Assembly: GCA_024305405.1 (NCBI GenBank)
Contig: JAKNDB010000098.1
Coordinates: 2,560,501-2,624,500, forward strand
Reading direction: 5' to 3'
DNA length: 64,000 nt
DNA from: Dirofilaria immitis
Taxonomy: Eukaryota > Nematoda > Chromadorea > Rhabditida > Onchocercidae
A program made the position numbers and the translations under genes. Each line of letters starts with the position of its first letter. The first letter of the stretch is position 1. Shown here piece by piece: positions 16,233 through 31,277 of this stretch. The notes beneath the pieces were generated by a model. That model saw only the letters and a list, made by a program, of their open reading frames with translations. It did no database searches and was not told the origin of the DNA.

Positions 16233-19200
16233 ATGATTTCAGATGATGAAACTGAAAATCAGAGTGATTCAGAATTTATTCATGCAAAATCTTGTAGGTA
16301 GATGAAAACAAATTACTATTAAAATTTAATTCATTAATAGATTCTAATTTGTTTCCTTTTTTTTTTATTTGATTAATTCAAAAATGAATTGAATAATGAG
16401 GTGGCACAAAATAAATAATTTTCAATTTTTTTTTCTCCAAAGTTTTGATCAATTTCCAATAATCGATTTTTCGATTAATTCTAATTAAAATATTCTAGAA
16501 AGATATCCAACTATGCACATATTCTTCTTCTACCTATTTATACATAAGAAAATTTGGAGCATTTAAATTAATCCAAAAGAAATGATGTAGCAATCAATGA
16601 GTTGACATGAAAGAAATTAATTTAGCGATTAGTATCATGAATTTTAGAAAAATGTTTTAATGATAATACTGATAATTAAGAATGGAAAATTGATAAAAAT
16701 TATGATAACTTCGAATAATATTTGTGAAATACCAAAAGATTCATCTAATTTTAAGAATTAAATGTTCAATTTAGATAAAAGTTATGATTGCTTAACAGCT
16801 ATATCAATGCAAATTATAAATTCATATGCAAAATTACAAGATGATTCGATGTTAACGATGAGTAGCGCTGCAAGTTTGTAATTTATTTATTAAAAGTTCT
16901 AATTGTTACTGTAAAATAATTTGCATATTTGCTTCTGCCCTTCATTTAATTAGGTTTTTTTAAAAAAATTGCAATTTAATTGACCCTAAATTTCATGCTT
17001 ATAGTAAGTAAGTAAAAAACTTAAGTTGTAATAAGCAATGATCAGTTAAGTGATTTAAAATATATCAATGAAAGACCTCTTAATAATTTATGAAAATTTA
17101 AAAAAATAAATGTCAGAAAATGAATAGCGGATGGTATGACCAAGGAAAGTAGAACATAATGATAATGATAATGATAGTGATAATAATAGTAATAGTAATA
17201 ATAATAATAATAATCATAACAATAATAAAACATTTAGATGTTATTAAGATAATTAGATAAAAGCTTACTCATTTAATGACTCAATTGTATTTTGAAGGTT
17301 AAGCTATTCCGAATTCCTGGAAAGATATTTCTATTTTTTTTGACATTCTAAAACTTTTTAGGTGACTTTTTCAGGTATTGCAAATGAATTAAGTGAAAAT
17401 GACAGTATTGATAGTATGACAAATTCAAGTACTAAATTATCATCGATTCCAACACAAAGCATATGTAAAGAAAATGATTCAAAATTAAATTATTCTTCCA
17501 TACAGGTATTGTCTCATTTTCATAAATATAATATAAAAGAGATTCTGAAAAATATTACACATGAAATGAAATTAATGCCATCGAAAATCTAATATATTCA
17601 ATAGAATATTCACTGATTATGAAAGAGATTGTAATTGGAAAAAAAAAAGATCAAATCTATCTATGATAGAATTTAGCATATGATTCAACGTAGACATTCA
17701 CTGAATATGAAATAAATTATAATTGGAAAAAAAAAAAAGATCAAATGGATGAAGGATAGAATCTAACGTATAAAATATGATTCAACGTACTATGTATATT
17801 ATAAAAAAGATTCAAATTTGGAAGAAATCAAATTTATATAAAAATAAATAGCGATAATTTCAATCATAATACATATGACTATTTTTTATTTTTTATTTCT
17901 AGGCAATTGATGTAACACAAAATGATGATTATGATATTTTCGCAAATAAACTGATAATGCGTTTAATTAATAATCTACGAGCGAAACATCTTAATGAAGG
18001 TTTTCTTTTTCTCTCTCAGAATAAGAAGTTGATAAGAAGAGATAGTATCGATAAAAGAGATACTGTAAAAGCAAAACTACCGATAAAGAGAGGTAATACC
18101 GATATAAAGAAATACTATAAAAAGAAATACAACTGATAAAAAGCGATGCTACTAATAAGACGAGATACTATTGATAACGTTAATATAAAAAATAAAATAG
18201 ATTTGTACGAGATAATTACTAATAGAAATAGTACGTTAACGTAAAAATGATAAAATTTCTTATCATTCTTATCATAATAAGCAATACTTATTATATATTT
18301 ACTAATATTATTTCAAAATTATTCCTTTTTTTTTTCTGAATTTTTCGTTATTATTACATTAACGTTTGAAAAAAAAAAAAAAACAACAATAAAATATAAT
18401 TTATTCAGATGATGCACGAGTAATTTTAATGAGACGTGGCGAAACTGTTACGGAAGTTTTCCCGAATTGGACAATAAATGCTTTTGATGAATCAAATTTT
18501 TATACGTAATAATTTTTTGAAGAAAATTTTAAAATAATTCTTTTTATTCTTTTCTTTTTTTTTTACTTAATAATATATTATTTGAAATTGAGAAAGAAAT
18601 GAATTAAAATTAATTTAGTTGAAAATAAATTATTAATAAAAATCTAAAATAAATTCTTCACTTTCATTGAATTATTTATCTTTGCTAATATTATTGTAAT
18701 TATATTGGAAGAAAGAAGAAAGAAAAAACTTTTTAAATTTAATTTTTAATAATTTTTTTTTAAAAAATATTTAATTAAATTCGAATGATATTATATTTAG
18801 TAGTAAAACAAATATTCATAGAACTTTTCAATGCTTAATTTAAATTCGAATGATATTATATTTCGCAGTAAAACAAATATTAATAGAACTTTTCAATGCT
18901 TAATTTAAATTCGAATGATATTATATTTCATGCAGTAAAACAAATATTAATAGAACTTTTCAATGCTTAATTTAAATTCGAATGATATTATATTTCGCAG
19001 TAAAACAAATATTAATAGAACTTACTTAATCTAAAATTTATTAACTAATCGATTCTAATTACAATGCAAATAATATAAAATGGCAAGAAAAAAAAGCAGA
19101 ATTTTAAATTTGTTTCAAGAAATAAGAAAAACGATTGAGTTTAAATTCATTAATTAATTGATTGAAAAAAGTTTTATTACAAAAAAAAATAAAAGAAAAT

Positions 19201-21542
19201 GAAATCAATAAAAAGAGAGCAATGTTAATTCTTTCAATCAATTTGATATTATTTTTTCTTTCAAAAAAAAAAATAATATAAATATTAATTATTTGTTTTT
19301 TTTTTTTAGGCCATATGATCTTAATATGCCATATTGTTTACGAAAACGTGAAAACTTAGTGATTTTTGGTAAAACTTTTTGTATTTCTTTTTTTAAATTA
19401 ATTTAATAGTTTATTTTGTTAATTTAAATTTAAAATTTCAATTAAAAATTCACTTTTATTTTATTTTATAATTAATTTTTTTTAGGAAATTTTGCATAAA
19501 TATAAAATGTTAATGTAATTTTTATTCATTTGTTTTTTTCTCCAATTAAATTAATTTTAATTAATAATTATTAGACATTTCAAAAATTATAACTGAATAA
19601 TTTTTATAACTAATAATTACTAAATTTTAACAAAATTTAGTAATTTAATAACATTGCACGAAAAATTTTTGAATTATTTATATGATAATATTGCTAAATG
19701 TTTTTTTCCTCTATTTAATTAATTTCATCCAATTGAATTAATTTTAATTAATAATTATTAAATTAAATTGATATTAAAGATTGATCCACCGTTAACGAAT
19801 ATAAGTGCACATTTCGTAGCAAAGCTTGGTTTTACGATGAAGAAAAATTTACCAACCATAATTTACTCCGCACCTGAAATGGCAACAGTACAAACTGCTC
19901 GAGAATTTATAAATGGTGCTAAGATTGATATAAATTGGTTGATTGAACCAGGACTTATTCGATATTTTACACCTGATGAGCCAAAACCAAGTAATCATTC
20001 TTTCTTATTATTATTCAAACTATTGAATAAATAAGTTTATCACGAAAAAAGTTTTTGAATTATTAATAATGATCATCAGTTAATCACTGATAATGTGATT
20101 GTAATAAATTTAATCATTCTTTCTTATTATTATTCAAACTATTGAATAAATAAGCTTATCACGAAAAAAGTTTTTAAATTTTCCTTAATTTTAATTCTAA
20201 AACTTTACTTAATTAATCAAACACGTTAATTGATATTGATTATCTTTCCGATAAAAATAATTCTTTCCATCAATATATATTTAAGCGAAATATATTTGGC
20301 CTAGAAATAATTCCTTTACCTGAATCTTAGAATATTTCCAATTTTCGATCTTGAAATATTTCCAATTTTTTGGGAGAAATAAATGGAAATAATCATGAAT
20401 GTTTCATCCTAGCTTATTTCCATTTAAATTTTTGCAAAAACTTTTTACTCAAACTTTATAATATTTGAATTAAATATTTGAGTTATCTCAATTCCATAGT
20501 ACTTTAAAAGAGTTAATTAGTCAATTAAACATTCTTGAAATCTAATTTTATAATAATAAAATCAATCAATTTTAATTAAGCATTTCTTCTTTTTTTATAG
20601 CTTTTACAATGCAACTTCAACATGAAACAATTTATTCAATTGAAATTATAAATGATATTATTGGAAAAGAAACAATTGATGAATTCGAGAATAGAATTGC
20701 ACGGGTATATTGTATTAGTTATATCAATATGAGTTTTTTTTGGCTCAAATTTTATCATTATCATGAGAAATTATCGATTATATATATATATATATATATA
20801 CATATGATATCTTGCTAATATCATCATTATCATTAAAAATATCATTGATGATTGTTCATTGAATAGAAGATAAGTTTGAACTTTTTTTTTTAATTTAGGT
20901 TATCTCGAAACTTAAATTTTCACGTAAAACAAGTACTATGTTAATTGCTGAAGATTGTGTTATCAATGCTATTATACAAAAATTCATTCGTAATGATACG
21001 AAATTAACTACAAAACAGGTAGGAATTATTATTTCAAATTTAACAACACTGTTCGTACTAGAAAAGAGAACCGTTTGTAAAATTAAAAAATATGAAATTA
21101 TTTTATTTTATTCGGTTATTTTTGAGAAGATTTAGTTGAAAAGTGAAATAGTAAATTTATCGTACTTTTCTATTTTCATATTATTTTCCTTTCGGTATTA
21201 ATTTGATAATTGATAAATAATTTTATAAAATTTGGTATATGAAAAATATGCAAAATTAAAAAGCGAATAATTTTTAGAGAGAGAGAGAGAAAGAAAAGAA
21301 TAAAATGAATTTTTTACTATAAAAGTTTTTATTTAATAATGATTAAATTATTATTAAATTTGTTATAGCATTTAACATTAACCAAACGAATTCCGCGACT
21401 TTCTTTGATGCATTTCGATATTGATAGTAATGGCAAATGGAAGCCAAGTTGTGCATCATTACCCGGTTTACAGGGTACTAGTGAAACTATGTTTAATCAA
21501 CCTGATGTTAATTTCTTGATCAGACCGATACATGATTTTTGA
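16233..21542 (+). CDS. TULA/UBASH3-like histidine phosphatase superfamily protein lacking catalytic histidines
   Basis: Histidine (acid) phosphatases of the phosphoglycerate mutase/UBASH3 branch use an RHG motif and a second His late in the domain. Proposed exons: 16233-16293, 16775-16873, 17375-17505, 17903-17999, 18409-18505, 19310-about 19368, 19780-19990, 20601-20704, 20899-21018, 21369-21542 (TGA), about 385 aa. UBASH3-like signatures in order: ILMRRGETV, then RPYDLNMPYCL, IDPPLT, YSAPEMATVQTA, IEPGL, TMLIAEDCVI, GKWKPS and a PG-containing tail. The RHG core reads RRG (CGT where His would be CAT), and the late VSHG-type segment has no His, so I infer a pseudophosphatase. The N-terminal 110 residues are Ser/Asn-rich with no UBA or SH3 domain I can see. 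The 19368 to 19780 junction is not in phase and needs a different boundary or a corrected base. AATAAA at 21578-21583 is a good poly(A) signal. The first two exons are the least certain. Confidence 0.72.
17603..17795. repeat. Imperfect direct repeat of about 95 bp in the TULA-like gene intron
   Basis: TTCACTGATTATGAAAGAGA...AATTGG(A)n-GATCAAAT...ATGATTCAACGTA occurs twice with a few changes and different A-run lengths. Confidence 0.8.
18776..19025. repeat. 65-bp tandem repeat, about 4 copies, in intron
   Basis: Four units contain TTCGAATGATATTATATTT, AGTAAAACAAATATT and AGAACTTTTCAATGC. The third carries a 2-3 base insertion (TTTCATGCAG) and the last is cut short. Confidence 0.93.
19993..20178. 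repeat. Dispersed direct repeat of about 65 bp spanning a donor region
   Basis: TCATTCTTTCTTATTATTA...GAATAAATAAGTTTATCACG at about 19993-20060 is repeated at about 20113-20178 with one or two changes. The first copy starts at the donor after exon 19780-19990. Confidence 0.85.
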
Positions 21543-22101
21543 GAAATGATCATCTTTCCATTTTACTGTTTGAAAGCAATAAACGCATCACACCCAATAT
21601 ATAACTTTTTAATTTCAAATTAAATTAAATTTTTTTATTTAGCATGAAGTAAACTTGCATCATAAAAATTCAAAATCGCAAATCATTCTAAATTATACTA
21701 ATGCTCTAACTCCATTGATCAAATCATTTTGATAAATTAAAAAAATTCCGATGATAACAGTAGTACTTTCTACTATTTTAAATCCTAAATTAAACCATGG
21801 CGAAAGTAAGCATTCCGTCAATTACTCAATTTTCGTCGATATTAAAATACAACAATATTTTTCCTCTTTTAAATAATTCTGTTACTAAAATATAATATAG
21901 ACTTTAAACTGTTTCATGTAAAAATCAAAATTTCATTATTGCTTGCTTTTTTTTCTGCAATAAGATCATATATTAATTAAGAACTACACGAACTACTAAT
22001 GCAATAGTTTGTAAATATTTATTTTAATATATCAAGTCCCTATATTTTGTCGAAAACTTTCACGAACATAAATCAAAAAGTTATTCAGTAGTGAATTTGA
22101 A
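21543..22101. other. Convergent intergenic region
   Basis: These 559 bp separate the stop codons of the TULA-like gene (+) and the ADP/ATP translocase (-). The region contains AATAAA at 21578-21583 for the plus-strand gene. Reverse-strand AATAAA-type motifs near 22018 would suit the translocase. No other coding sequence is seen. Confidence 0.7.
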
Positions 22102-25100
22102 TCATAGGTACTTCTGAATCTCGTCATAAATTGCTAATACCAGTGCACCACCAGTACCTCGGAAAACATTTGACAGCGCACCCTTGAACATTGCGCTAGC
22201 ACCTTCGTTTTTAATTATTTTCATCGCACAATCAAATGAATTCTGGAATAAGAATACAAATGTTGATTTGTTGTTCCTGTATTCGAATAATACAGGACAA
22301 TTTTTCTGAACATTTCAAATATAAAACTATTATAAATTACCACTCCTCAAACTACATTACTCATATCAAACGATAATTTTATTGCTTATTGGAAACTGTA
22401 AATTCTTTTAAATCGAATTCATAAATCTGATTTCCCAGAAAAAAAAATGAGAAAAATGAAGTGAAAAAAAGAATCTCGCTTATGTCGGTAAAAAAACATC
22501 GAAAACATTAACGAATGCGTATTGGAAAAGCCAAAAATCACAAGGAAATGATAAAACTACAAGATTTTTCATACATTACAATGCCTCGCCTAAAAACACA
22601 ACATACCTTGTAAAGGATATCCTTACGTCCAGATTGCATCATCATTCGACGACGTACCGTATCCCATGGATATGATAATATGCCGGAGCTTACAGTAACT
22701 ACCTGTGCAATCATCCAAGCAAAAAGAAGTTCAATTTCTTTTCAGCAGCCACTAACGTTTTTACAGTATCAAACATACCAAAGTAGGCTGCACGATAAAT
22801 AATAATTCCTTGTACTGAAACTAGGAAGCCCCTGAAATTCACCAGGGAAATAATACTTTAAAAAATTCCATACTCAAATTGTTAGCTAATTATTTTTCAG
22901 CAATTCTTATTTTAGATTATCACAAAATATTCCAACGAATATTCTTGCTTGAATCGAAAATGCAATGCAATAAATAAAATTTTTTCAACTATGCGTTCAT
23001 TACCATCCTACATAGAAACTATTAACATCACCGAAAAACAAATAAACTCCAAAATTTAAACTAATTTCTCAATAAGCTACAAATGCAAAAAAAAATGATA
23101 AAATTCTAACTACCACATGAAAAACAAAGAAGAAAAAAATTAGCGATAATTTGTCAAACTTTTTTCAAAAATGAAAAGAAAAGAAACGAAAGATGCTAAT
23201 TCTTAAATTTGAAGTTGAAATGTCTTTATAATAAAATCACACCTATATAGTCCAACTATACCATCGGATTTTGCAACTTTCACAATACAATCAGTCAATC
23301 CTTTGAATTCTCGACTTTCACCTTTACCAATATCAGCAGCAAGCCGTGTTCGAGCGAAATCTAACGGATATACAAAGCACATAGATGCAGCACCAGCAGC
23401 ACCACCAGCTGCAAGATTACCCGCAAAGAATCGCCAAAATTGCTTTTTCTTGTCTAACCTAAAAATTAAAATAAATATGCTCCTTTATTAAACAATATAG
23501 TAACATTATAGGAAAAGTACGAAGCAAAACGCAATAGTTTTTATCTGACGATAAATTCAATTGGAATAAATTAAAAGGACGATAGTATAATTATCACCAC
23601 TTATTTATTACTGGACTATCATTTTTACCGTAATTAAGAAGTAGAATTTACCCTTCCATGAACATCTTCTTGAATGTATCCTTGAAAGCGAAGTTAAGAG
23701 CTTGTGTTGGAAAATATCGGATCACATTAGCCAAGTTACCACGCCATAGAGCAGTTAGACCCTGTTCTCGAGGAACTCGAATCAGGACATCAATTATACC
23801 CTTGTAACGTCTCTCAACAGCGATTGTCTGTTGAGCATCTTGAACCTGAAAGAAATTATTGATATAGCTTCCGAATCAGTAATGGTAACCTGAAATGTCT
23901 TGCATTTAATTCAGGAAACAATTAATTTATATCTAAAATAGAAGCAAGATATCAATAAAAAGTAAGAAATATACTGTAATTCGTACTTGCAACAGAATTT
24001 TCACTCTTTCAATGGGTGCAACTGCAGTTTTTGATATTGCAGCAGCAGTGCCACCTGTTGCTAAGTCAACAAAAAATTTTCTAGGATCAAAACTTTTAAC
24101 ATTATCCAATACATCACGCTTTTTGACTTTTTCTTCAGATTTGCCTGAAACAAAAAATAATTAATTTCATTTAATCCAGCTTAATGTATCCATAAAAATG
24201 ACTAAGTTTATTTGTACCAAAACTGCTCCAAATTCAGCTTCCTATCGTAAGATATAAAATAAGCATAATATTTATGGCTTCTATACAATATGATATAGAT
24301 TGTAATATCTTAGGAATAGAGTAGAAACAGTTGAAAGTTTCGTTTCTAAACACTCAAACTGATTTACCAGAAGTTTTAAGCAAGCCAAGATAAATACTAT
24401 GATTAGTCCAAACTAGAGTTAATAATTGCCTGGAGATAGAAAAAAATAATCTACTTCAGCAACTTTTGCAAGGAAGCTATCATAGAATATATCATATATT
24501 ATATATATGATATTATATCATCATCCATCAGTATGTTGCAACCATCATAATTTTACAACATAGTGATAATAAAAGCAGTAAAATGAAAATCACATCATCA
24601 ACTAACACAATTATGACATCTGTCAGTTTATAAAATTATATATCTTATTTTCGAAGTCTTTTGAAAAAGTCTACTATTATTAAAAATATACTATATTAAA
24701 ACTTTAAGAACTGCACAAACTACATCTGAACTTTTTCAGAAGTACATGAATCCATTGAATGAAAAAATAAAAATAAAACAACATTTCGTTTTTCATTTAA
24801 AAAAAATTCCGAAGCAATTATAATCAAAATTCAATGTTTCAAATTAATAATTTACAGCATCGAAATTTCATTCTTATTACAAAATTTCAATCAATTAAAT
24901 TTTTTTTACACAAAATATCAGTTTAATTCAATTTTTGATCATAAATCTATTCCACTTGATTTTTAGAGAATCCACGAATTTTGACACACTTTGACTGATA
25001 TACTATCATATTTTAATCATTTGTATCATTGAATTTTAAATACAATTTCATTTTGAAAATATCTAATCAATAATGTTACATATACAGCTGATATCAATCA

Positions 25101-25633
25101 GTAATAAATAAGGACAAAACTAAAATATGAGAAAAGAAGTAGCCATGAATTCAATATATTTCTAAATTTCTAATCAATGATCAAAAAAATAAACAATTAT
25201 TAATTAATTAGAAAGAGTAAAAATGGTCTATTATGTAAGCATAACAATATGTATCATTAGTTGAAGTCACAATAATAAATGTCAGAATCTTATAAAAGTT
25301 TAAAGAAAAAAACTTAATCAGCATATATTCTTAAATTAATCAAATAAACGGTCATATAATATTCGAATTTTAAGTTTATGATTTTAATAAACAAAGCGAA
25401 AATTTACGATATATACCACTGATAAATCGATTAATCAAAAGATGAAAAGTAATAAATTATATTTTTATGAATTTTATATCATACAATTTATCATTTATCA
25501 TTTAATTATCATTTAAAATTTTTCATTTAAAATTAATTTTTAAGTAAAAAAGGAAAAAAACGATTACCTTCCATCATTTCCGCCATTTTTGTTGCGTAAA
25601 AATAAATGAGACTCTTTGCAAGTTATTTTATGC
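22102..25633 (-). CDS. ant-1: ADP/ATP translocase (adenine nucleotide transporter, SLC25A4-6 family)
   Basis: This inner-membrane carrier exchanges matrix ATP for cytosolic ADP. Minus-strand exons in coding order: 25586-25568 (ATG), 24144-23987, 23845-23652, 23458-23243, 22831-22607, 22242-22102 (TGA), about 317 aa. A 5' UTR stretch 25633-25587 follows a TTTCAG that could be a trans-splice or intron acceptor. The three carrier repeats are visible: [32 protein letters not shown] and [16 protein letters not shown]. The last contains the RRRMMM signature specific to nucleotide translocases. The C-terminus is [11 protein letters not shown]. The fifth exon has a one-base frame break in the A5 run at 22721-22725 (coding-strand T5), which brings an early TGA at the conserved FFFAWM helix. 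One extra base restores both frame and exon phase, so I read it as an uncorrected base rather than a dead gene. The short N-terminal extension (MAEMMEGKSEEK) is plausible for nematodes. The symbol is by family only; paralogues cannot be separated. Confidence 0.92.
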
Positions 25634-28600
25634 CTGAAATTAATAAAAATATAAATGATAAGTTAACAATTGGAAATCAATAATCAATGTATCATTAAGA
25701 TTATATAATAAATTTTCAATTACAATTAATTAATGATTAATTAATGATATATAATAAATTTTCAATTACAATTAACTAATGATTTAACGTATTATTTTCA
25801 TAATGAAAATAATAAGTTTATAAAAATATTTACATTTGTCCTATCCAAAAATTAACCTAAATTATATCAATCATAATATAAAAAAAAATATACGGAAACA
25901 AATGACAAGTAAATAAGATAAATTATAAATTATTATTAATAGTATATCAAATATTATATCAAATATTCGAACAATGTGGAAAAATGTAAATATTTACATA
26001 AAATTTAAAATTGAATAAATAATTTAGAAGTGATAATGAATGAAACAACTAATATTAATATAAATTGATAGTTTTAAATTTTCATTTTTTATTCATACAA
26101 AAAAATAAACCTTTATCAATTTTATCATTCTACGATTTGCTTATTAAGAAATTTACAAACGTGAAAAAGTTTAAAATTTTCTTGCTTCGTTAATTCTAAA
26201 ATTTTAATATTATCATCTGCATAAATGCTAGTCTTAATATTGAATTTATAAAATCTAAAAAAAAAAAAAAACGCAGGAAGTCTGAAGTTTAATAAAGTAA
26301 GAAAAAATTTTCGAGAAATAATTCTTGTCGAAAGCAATTTTAGACATAATGAAAGTAATAAGAAAATCGATTCGTCGTTCATTGATTAGTATGAATTATT
26401 ATCGTTTTTAAGAGTAAAATTATATCGTCATAATTATATCTAATCTATCTATATATTATAAGAAAAAAAAGCATAAATATTAATATTTTATTTCAATCAA
26501 GTTTTATTTAATTTAATTTTCACCTACATATCATGTATCATTTAAAATAAGCATCCTGGAAATTTCTTAAAAATTTTCTAAATGTTGTATTGGCATAATT
26601 TGTAAAATGTCTGCTACGTAATAAGAAGCATTTTTAATTAGAAATTAATAAGAGAAATAAAAATTTCATTTTATACAATCCGATGATTTTAATCATATAT
26701 ACATATATATATATATATATTGATCAGTTAGTAACAAGAAAATGTTTGTGATAAATTCAATATCTCAAAAAGTTTAAGTCAAAAATTTATAATTCAATTA
26801 ATCAAGCGATTTAAGACAATGCGCACCCGGAAATTTCGATTGAAAAGAGAACGGATCCGGAACGGAATAATATCTTTTATCACATATAAAAATACGCACA
26901 TACATACATACATACATACACATACATACACATACATACATACACATAGTACACATACACACATACACTCATACACATTCACAGCACTTTAATAAAGTAA
27001 GAAATAGAACTATCATTGATGATCGTTCTTTTAGCTGTACCGATAAAATCTTGTTGCTGATACTAAGGCGAGAGAGTAAAGGAGTATATGAAATACATAA
27101 AGATATGTAAACGTATGAATGGAGGACATTTAAAGAAAAAGATAAAGAGAGATAGAGAGAGACATAGAAAGAGAAAAAGATAGGGATAAGAATTGAAACA
27201 TTATTGATGTTTGGTTGCACTTTTTCGATCCGTTCGTTTTGCAAGTGAATGTGCACTTGATGTGAAAATCGATAAGTTTGTATGCATATGACGATATTGA
27301 TGATGAATGGAGAAATGTTTTGCGATGCGAGCAGACATGCAATGTGCATGCAGTATTGATTAAAAAATGAAGTGCATCCTTGCTGCACGCCAAGTTGAAC
27401 GATAATATATACGTAAAAATATGCGTGCAAATGACGGTAATATATAACGTGAATTGCAAATAATGACTTAATATATGACGTAAATACATACAGTGACGTT
27501 AATATGTAACCTATATGCATACAGTGGCATCAATAAGTAACCTGAATATGATAATATCAAGACTAATTGTAAAAGAGAATTACGTAATCATACGCTTAAC
27601 GATAAGAATTTGTGAGTGGAAGTCATTTCTTTAATGGCTTTTTAACAAAACAATATATGATCATATGTAAACTTTTTTAACCGAGCAATATGTGATCATA
27701 CAATGAACTGTAGACAAACGTACTTGAAAATAATAATGGAAAATAAATCGTAATACGTTTGCATAAGATGTAGATTATAACAAATTAGAATAAATATCTA
27801 ATGCTATATTTAAATACAACGCATATATCATAATTGTATGTATCTATTCCTTCGATGATGGATGGATTCATCGTGCTATGAAAAAGGTGTAATCTGAAGC
27901 GAAAAGTGTGATTAGGCATTCTATTCGGAAGACTTTTCGGCAAGTATGAATCCTTCACTGCTTCTTCCTCTTTTACATAACGCTTAATTTTCAAACGTAA
28001 CAATGGACGATAGTCACGAAGGTACTGGAGATTTTTTCTTTAATTACAAAAAATCGAAGAATATTGGCTGAAGAAAAGAAGTTTAAAGAATCGACCAACC
28101 GCTCTCTATTCTATGGAAAATATATAATTTCGTAAGAATTTCTTCGTAATTTTAATATCTCGAGATGAATTCGTATTATTTGCACTTATATTAATGAGAG
28201 ATTGATGCTTGTAAATTACTCCAGTCATTACTTTTCATTCAATTTTCTTGAATATTTAGAATCTATCCTTCACAACTTATTCATCGCATGATACTGATCA
28301 ATATCTTTGATGTTTTAAACTTATGATGAAACTTTTCGATATGTCGCTGAAACAGCGAAGAAGTTCCTTGGTAAGAGAAAATATAAGGATTCACATGGCC
28401 ACGGTTCTCATCTCTGCTTATGTTAATACGAAAATACTGTACGTCATGCTATTCCCCGCGAAGGTGTCAAAAGAAAAGATAAGGAATTTGAGAGGATTCT
28501 CAAAAGAGAATTTCACTTCTAAAGAATATAATAAGGCAATACGATAGATAATTGATATGATATACCTCGAACATATTCGATAATGATGTTCATAAAATGT

Positions 28601-29158
28601 TCATAAATCTTTGCATCCAGTAATTGTTTTCTTGTTTTTAACTGGTAAAAATTCATCGACTCGAATTCGCTTGCAAGACATGCTCCTTAATTATTTTTAT
28701 TTCAACAGAAGCTATGTTGCACATTCAATAGGCTTAAATCAGCTTATCACGGAAAACTAATGTTTAACAACTTCAAAGTTCTATAAATTTACAAATACTA
28801 TTAAGACTAATTGCGCAAAATTGAGCGCAGAAAAAGAAATGCACGCTGATTTCTTATATGTTTAACCACGTTTATTATTAGAAAAAGTGAACAAAAATTC
28901 GAGTAAAACAAGCTTATAAATATTTCACTAACATTTACGAATCATTGATGAAAACTATGATAACAAATAGATAAATGTGGTAAAAAAGAAAACAAAATGT
29001 AGTGGATTACAATAATATATGAAAACATAGGTCATAAAATGATTAAAAAAATGACATTTAGTTTAATTACAACTAAAAATTTTTTGTTCAAGTTTTATTA
29101 AATATTTTTAGTTAATAATCAAACAATAATCAATAAAATATGAGAGGTAAAACAGAGT
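25634..29158. other. Intergenic upstream of translocase
   Basis: About 3.5 kb between the translocase 5' end and the zinc-finger gene, both read leftward. It holds a TA run (26700-26720), a CA/CATA microsatellite (26890-26975) and AT-rich sequence. 27000-28000 is slightly less AT-rich, but no supported exon was found. The zinc-finger 3' UTR occupies the right end, with a reverse-strand AATAAA at 29094-29099. Confidence 0.6.
26890..26975. repeat. CATA/CA microsatellite
   Basis: CATACATACATACATACACA repeats with ACACATA interruptions; a short TA run lies about 190 bp to its left. Confidence 0.93.
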
Positions 29159-30003
<845 letters not shown>

Positions 30004-30839
30004 CTAAATTATGCGAAATGATTCATTCCATATTAAGTTATTTGATGATTAATTTTTTCGAAATTTTTGAACAGTTTCAATTATTACGAAGGAATTTTAC
30101 TGATATTAGAATACGCAGTTAGTATTATGCTACAGCATGAGTGTTTAAACGCAAACGATTGACTGTTTCGAAAGCAGTGAGAAAAATTAATAAAAATAGA
30201 AACAGTGAATGCTATTCCTGATATTCTTTTCGACGAAGAAATTCTGCCATTGATTAAAGTGAAAAATTATGAAAATATTTAATTTTTATCTCAAAGAATA
30301 ATTTTTCACTTACTGTTACTTGTGTGATGCATGATGGCAGTACAGCTATCAGAATGTAACAAGACAGCAGCATTTTCGAAATCAATTTCCACGGACAAAT
30401 GGTAGCGATTAATATGTGGAATAGAATTTGATGTAGAATTCTTGAAAATATTCTGGAAATTTTTCACAAAATATATAAATTAAAGCAGAGTGAACATTCA
30501 CTCTGTAGTACGTATTAAATGTTATACTGATTTGGAGAGTTGTTTAGAGACTGATTTTAAACAGTTCCTGTAAACATGCGATCTATGGCCAAAGAATTAA
30601 TCATAATACCGTGTTAATCTTTTTGCATAACTATGTGAATTTTTCTGTCGAAATATAGCGATGAAAACGATTTATAGAATAAAAAGTGAGTTTGTTAGTT
30701 TTGAATATTGTAAATGTTTTGCAAAGTAACGAAAACTTTTTCATAGCCTCATCAAAAATTATAGGTATGTAAATTTATTCAAATAAAAGTCATGAATGTT
30801 TCTATAATATCAATGTAACTGGCAGCATGAATCATTTGG

Positions 30840-31277
30840 CATAATTTCAGGCGCCAAATGAAAATGATTCATCAATAGCGAAAGCAATAATGACCAGTTA
30901 GATCTGAATGAATATAATCGAAGACATTCACAATGAACGGTTCAAAAGCGATGTATGCGATGCGAAGTTTAATCAACGCAGCAGTCATTTCAGACGTCAT
31001 CGAACAAATAATACAGGGAAAAACCATTCAAGTGCGATTTATGCGATGGAGGTTCAGTGATGTCAGCAATCTGAAAAAACATCATCGAATACATAAATCG
31101 AGAAACCATATAAATGCAATTTATGCGATAAAGGATTCAGTCAAAATATTGCAAAGGCATAAAAATAGATGCAATCATTCAATTGAAAGATTGCATTGCA
31201 TGAAGAATATACCAACAAATAATATTTACAATATAGTTATATTAATAGAGAAAATAATTTCATATTTAATACTCTAA
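30840..31277 (+). pseudogene. Decayed zinc-finger copy B
   Basis: It starts at the same TTTCAG boundary as copy A and keeps recognisable pieces: ERFKSDVCDAKFNQRSS, then CDLCD and RFSDVSNLKKHHRIH in a different frame, and the tail CMKNIPTNN...IEKIISY. Several frame changes and an early TAG near the start prevent a continuous protein. The downstream 31278-31520 still matches the copy A 3' flank. Confidence 0.75.

Noticed and set aside
26969..27520. Minus-strand open frame of 183 codons containing LGVQQGC, which resembles a reverse-transcriptase motif.
   Set aside because: Only this short stretch resembles RT; there is no catalytic YxDD box, no preceding RT blocks, and the rest is low-complexity His/Tyr/Ser-rich. 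Chance similarity is likely.
28323..28547. Open frame of 74 codons upstream of the translocase.
   Set aside because: No recognisable domain, no acceptor or donor suited to it, and no similarity to neighbouring genes.
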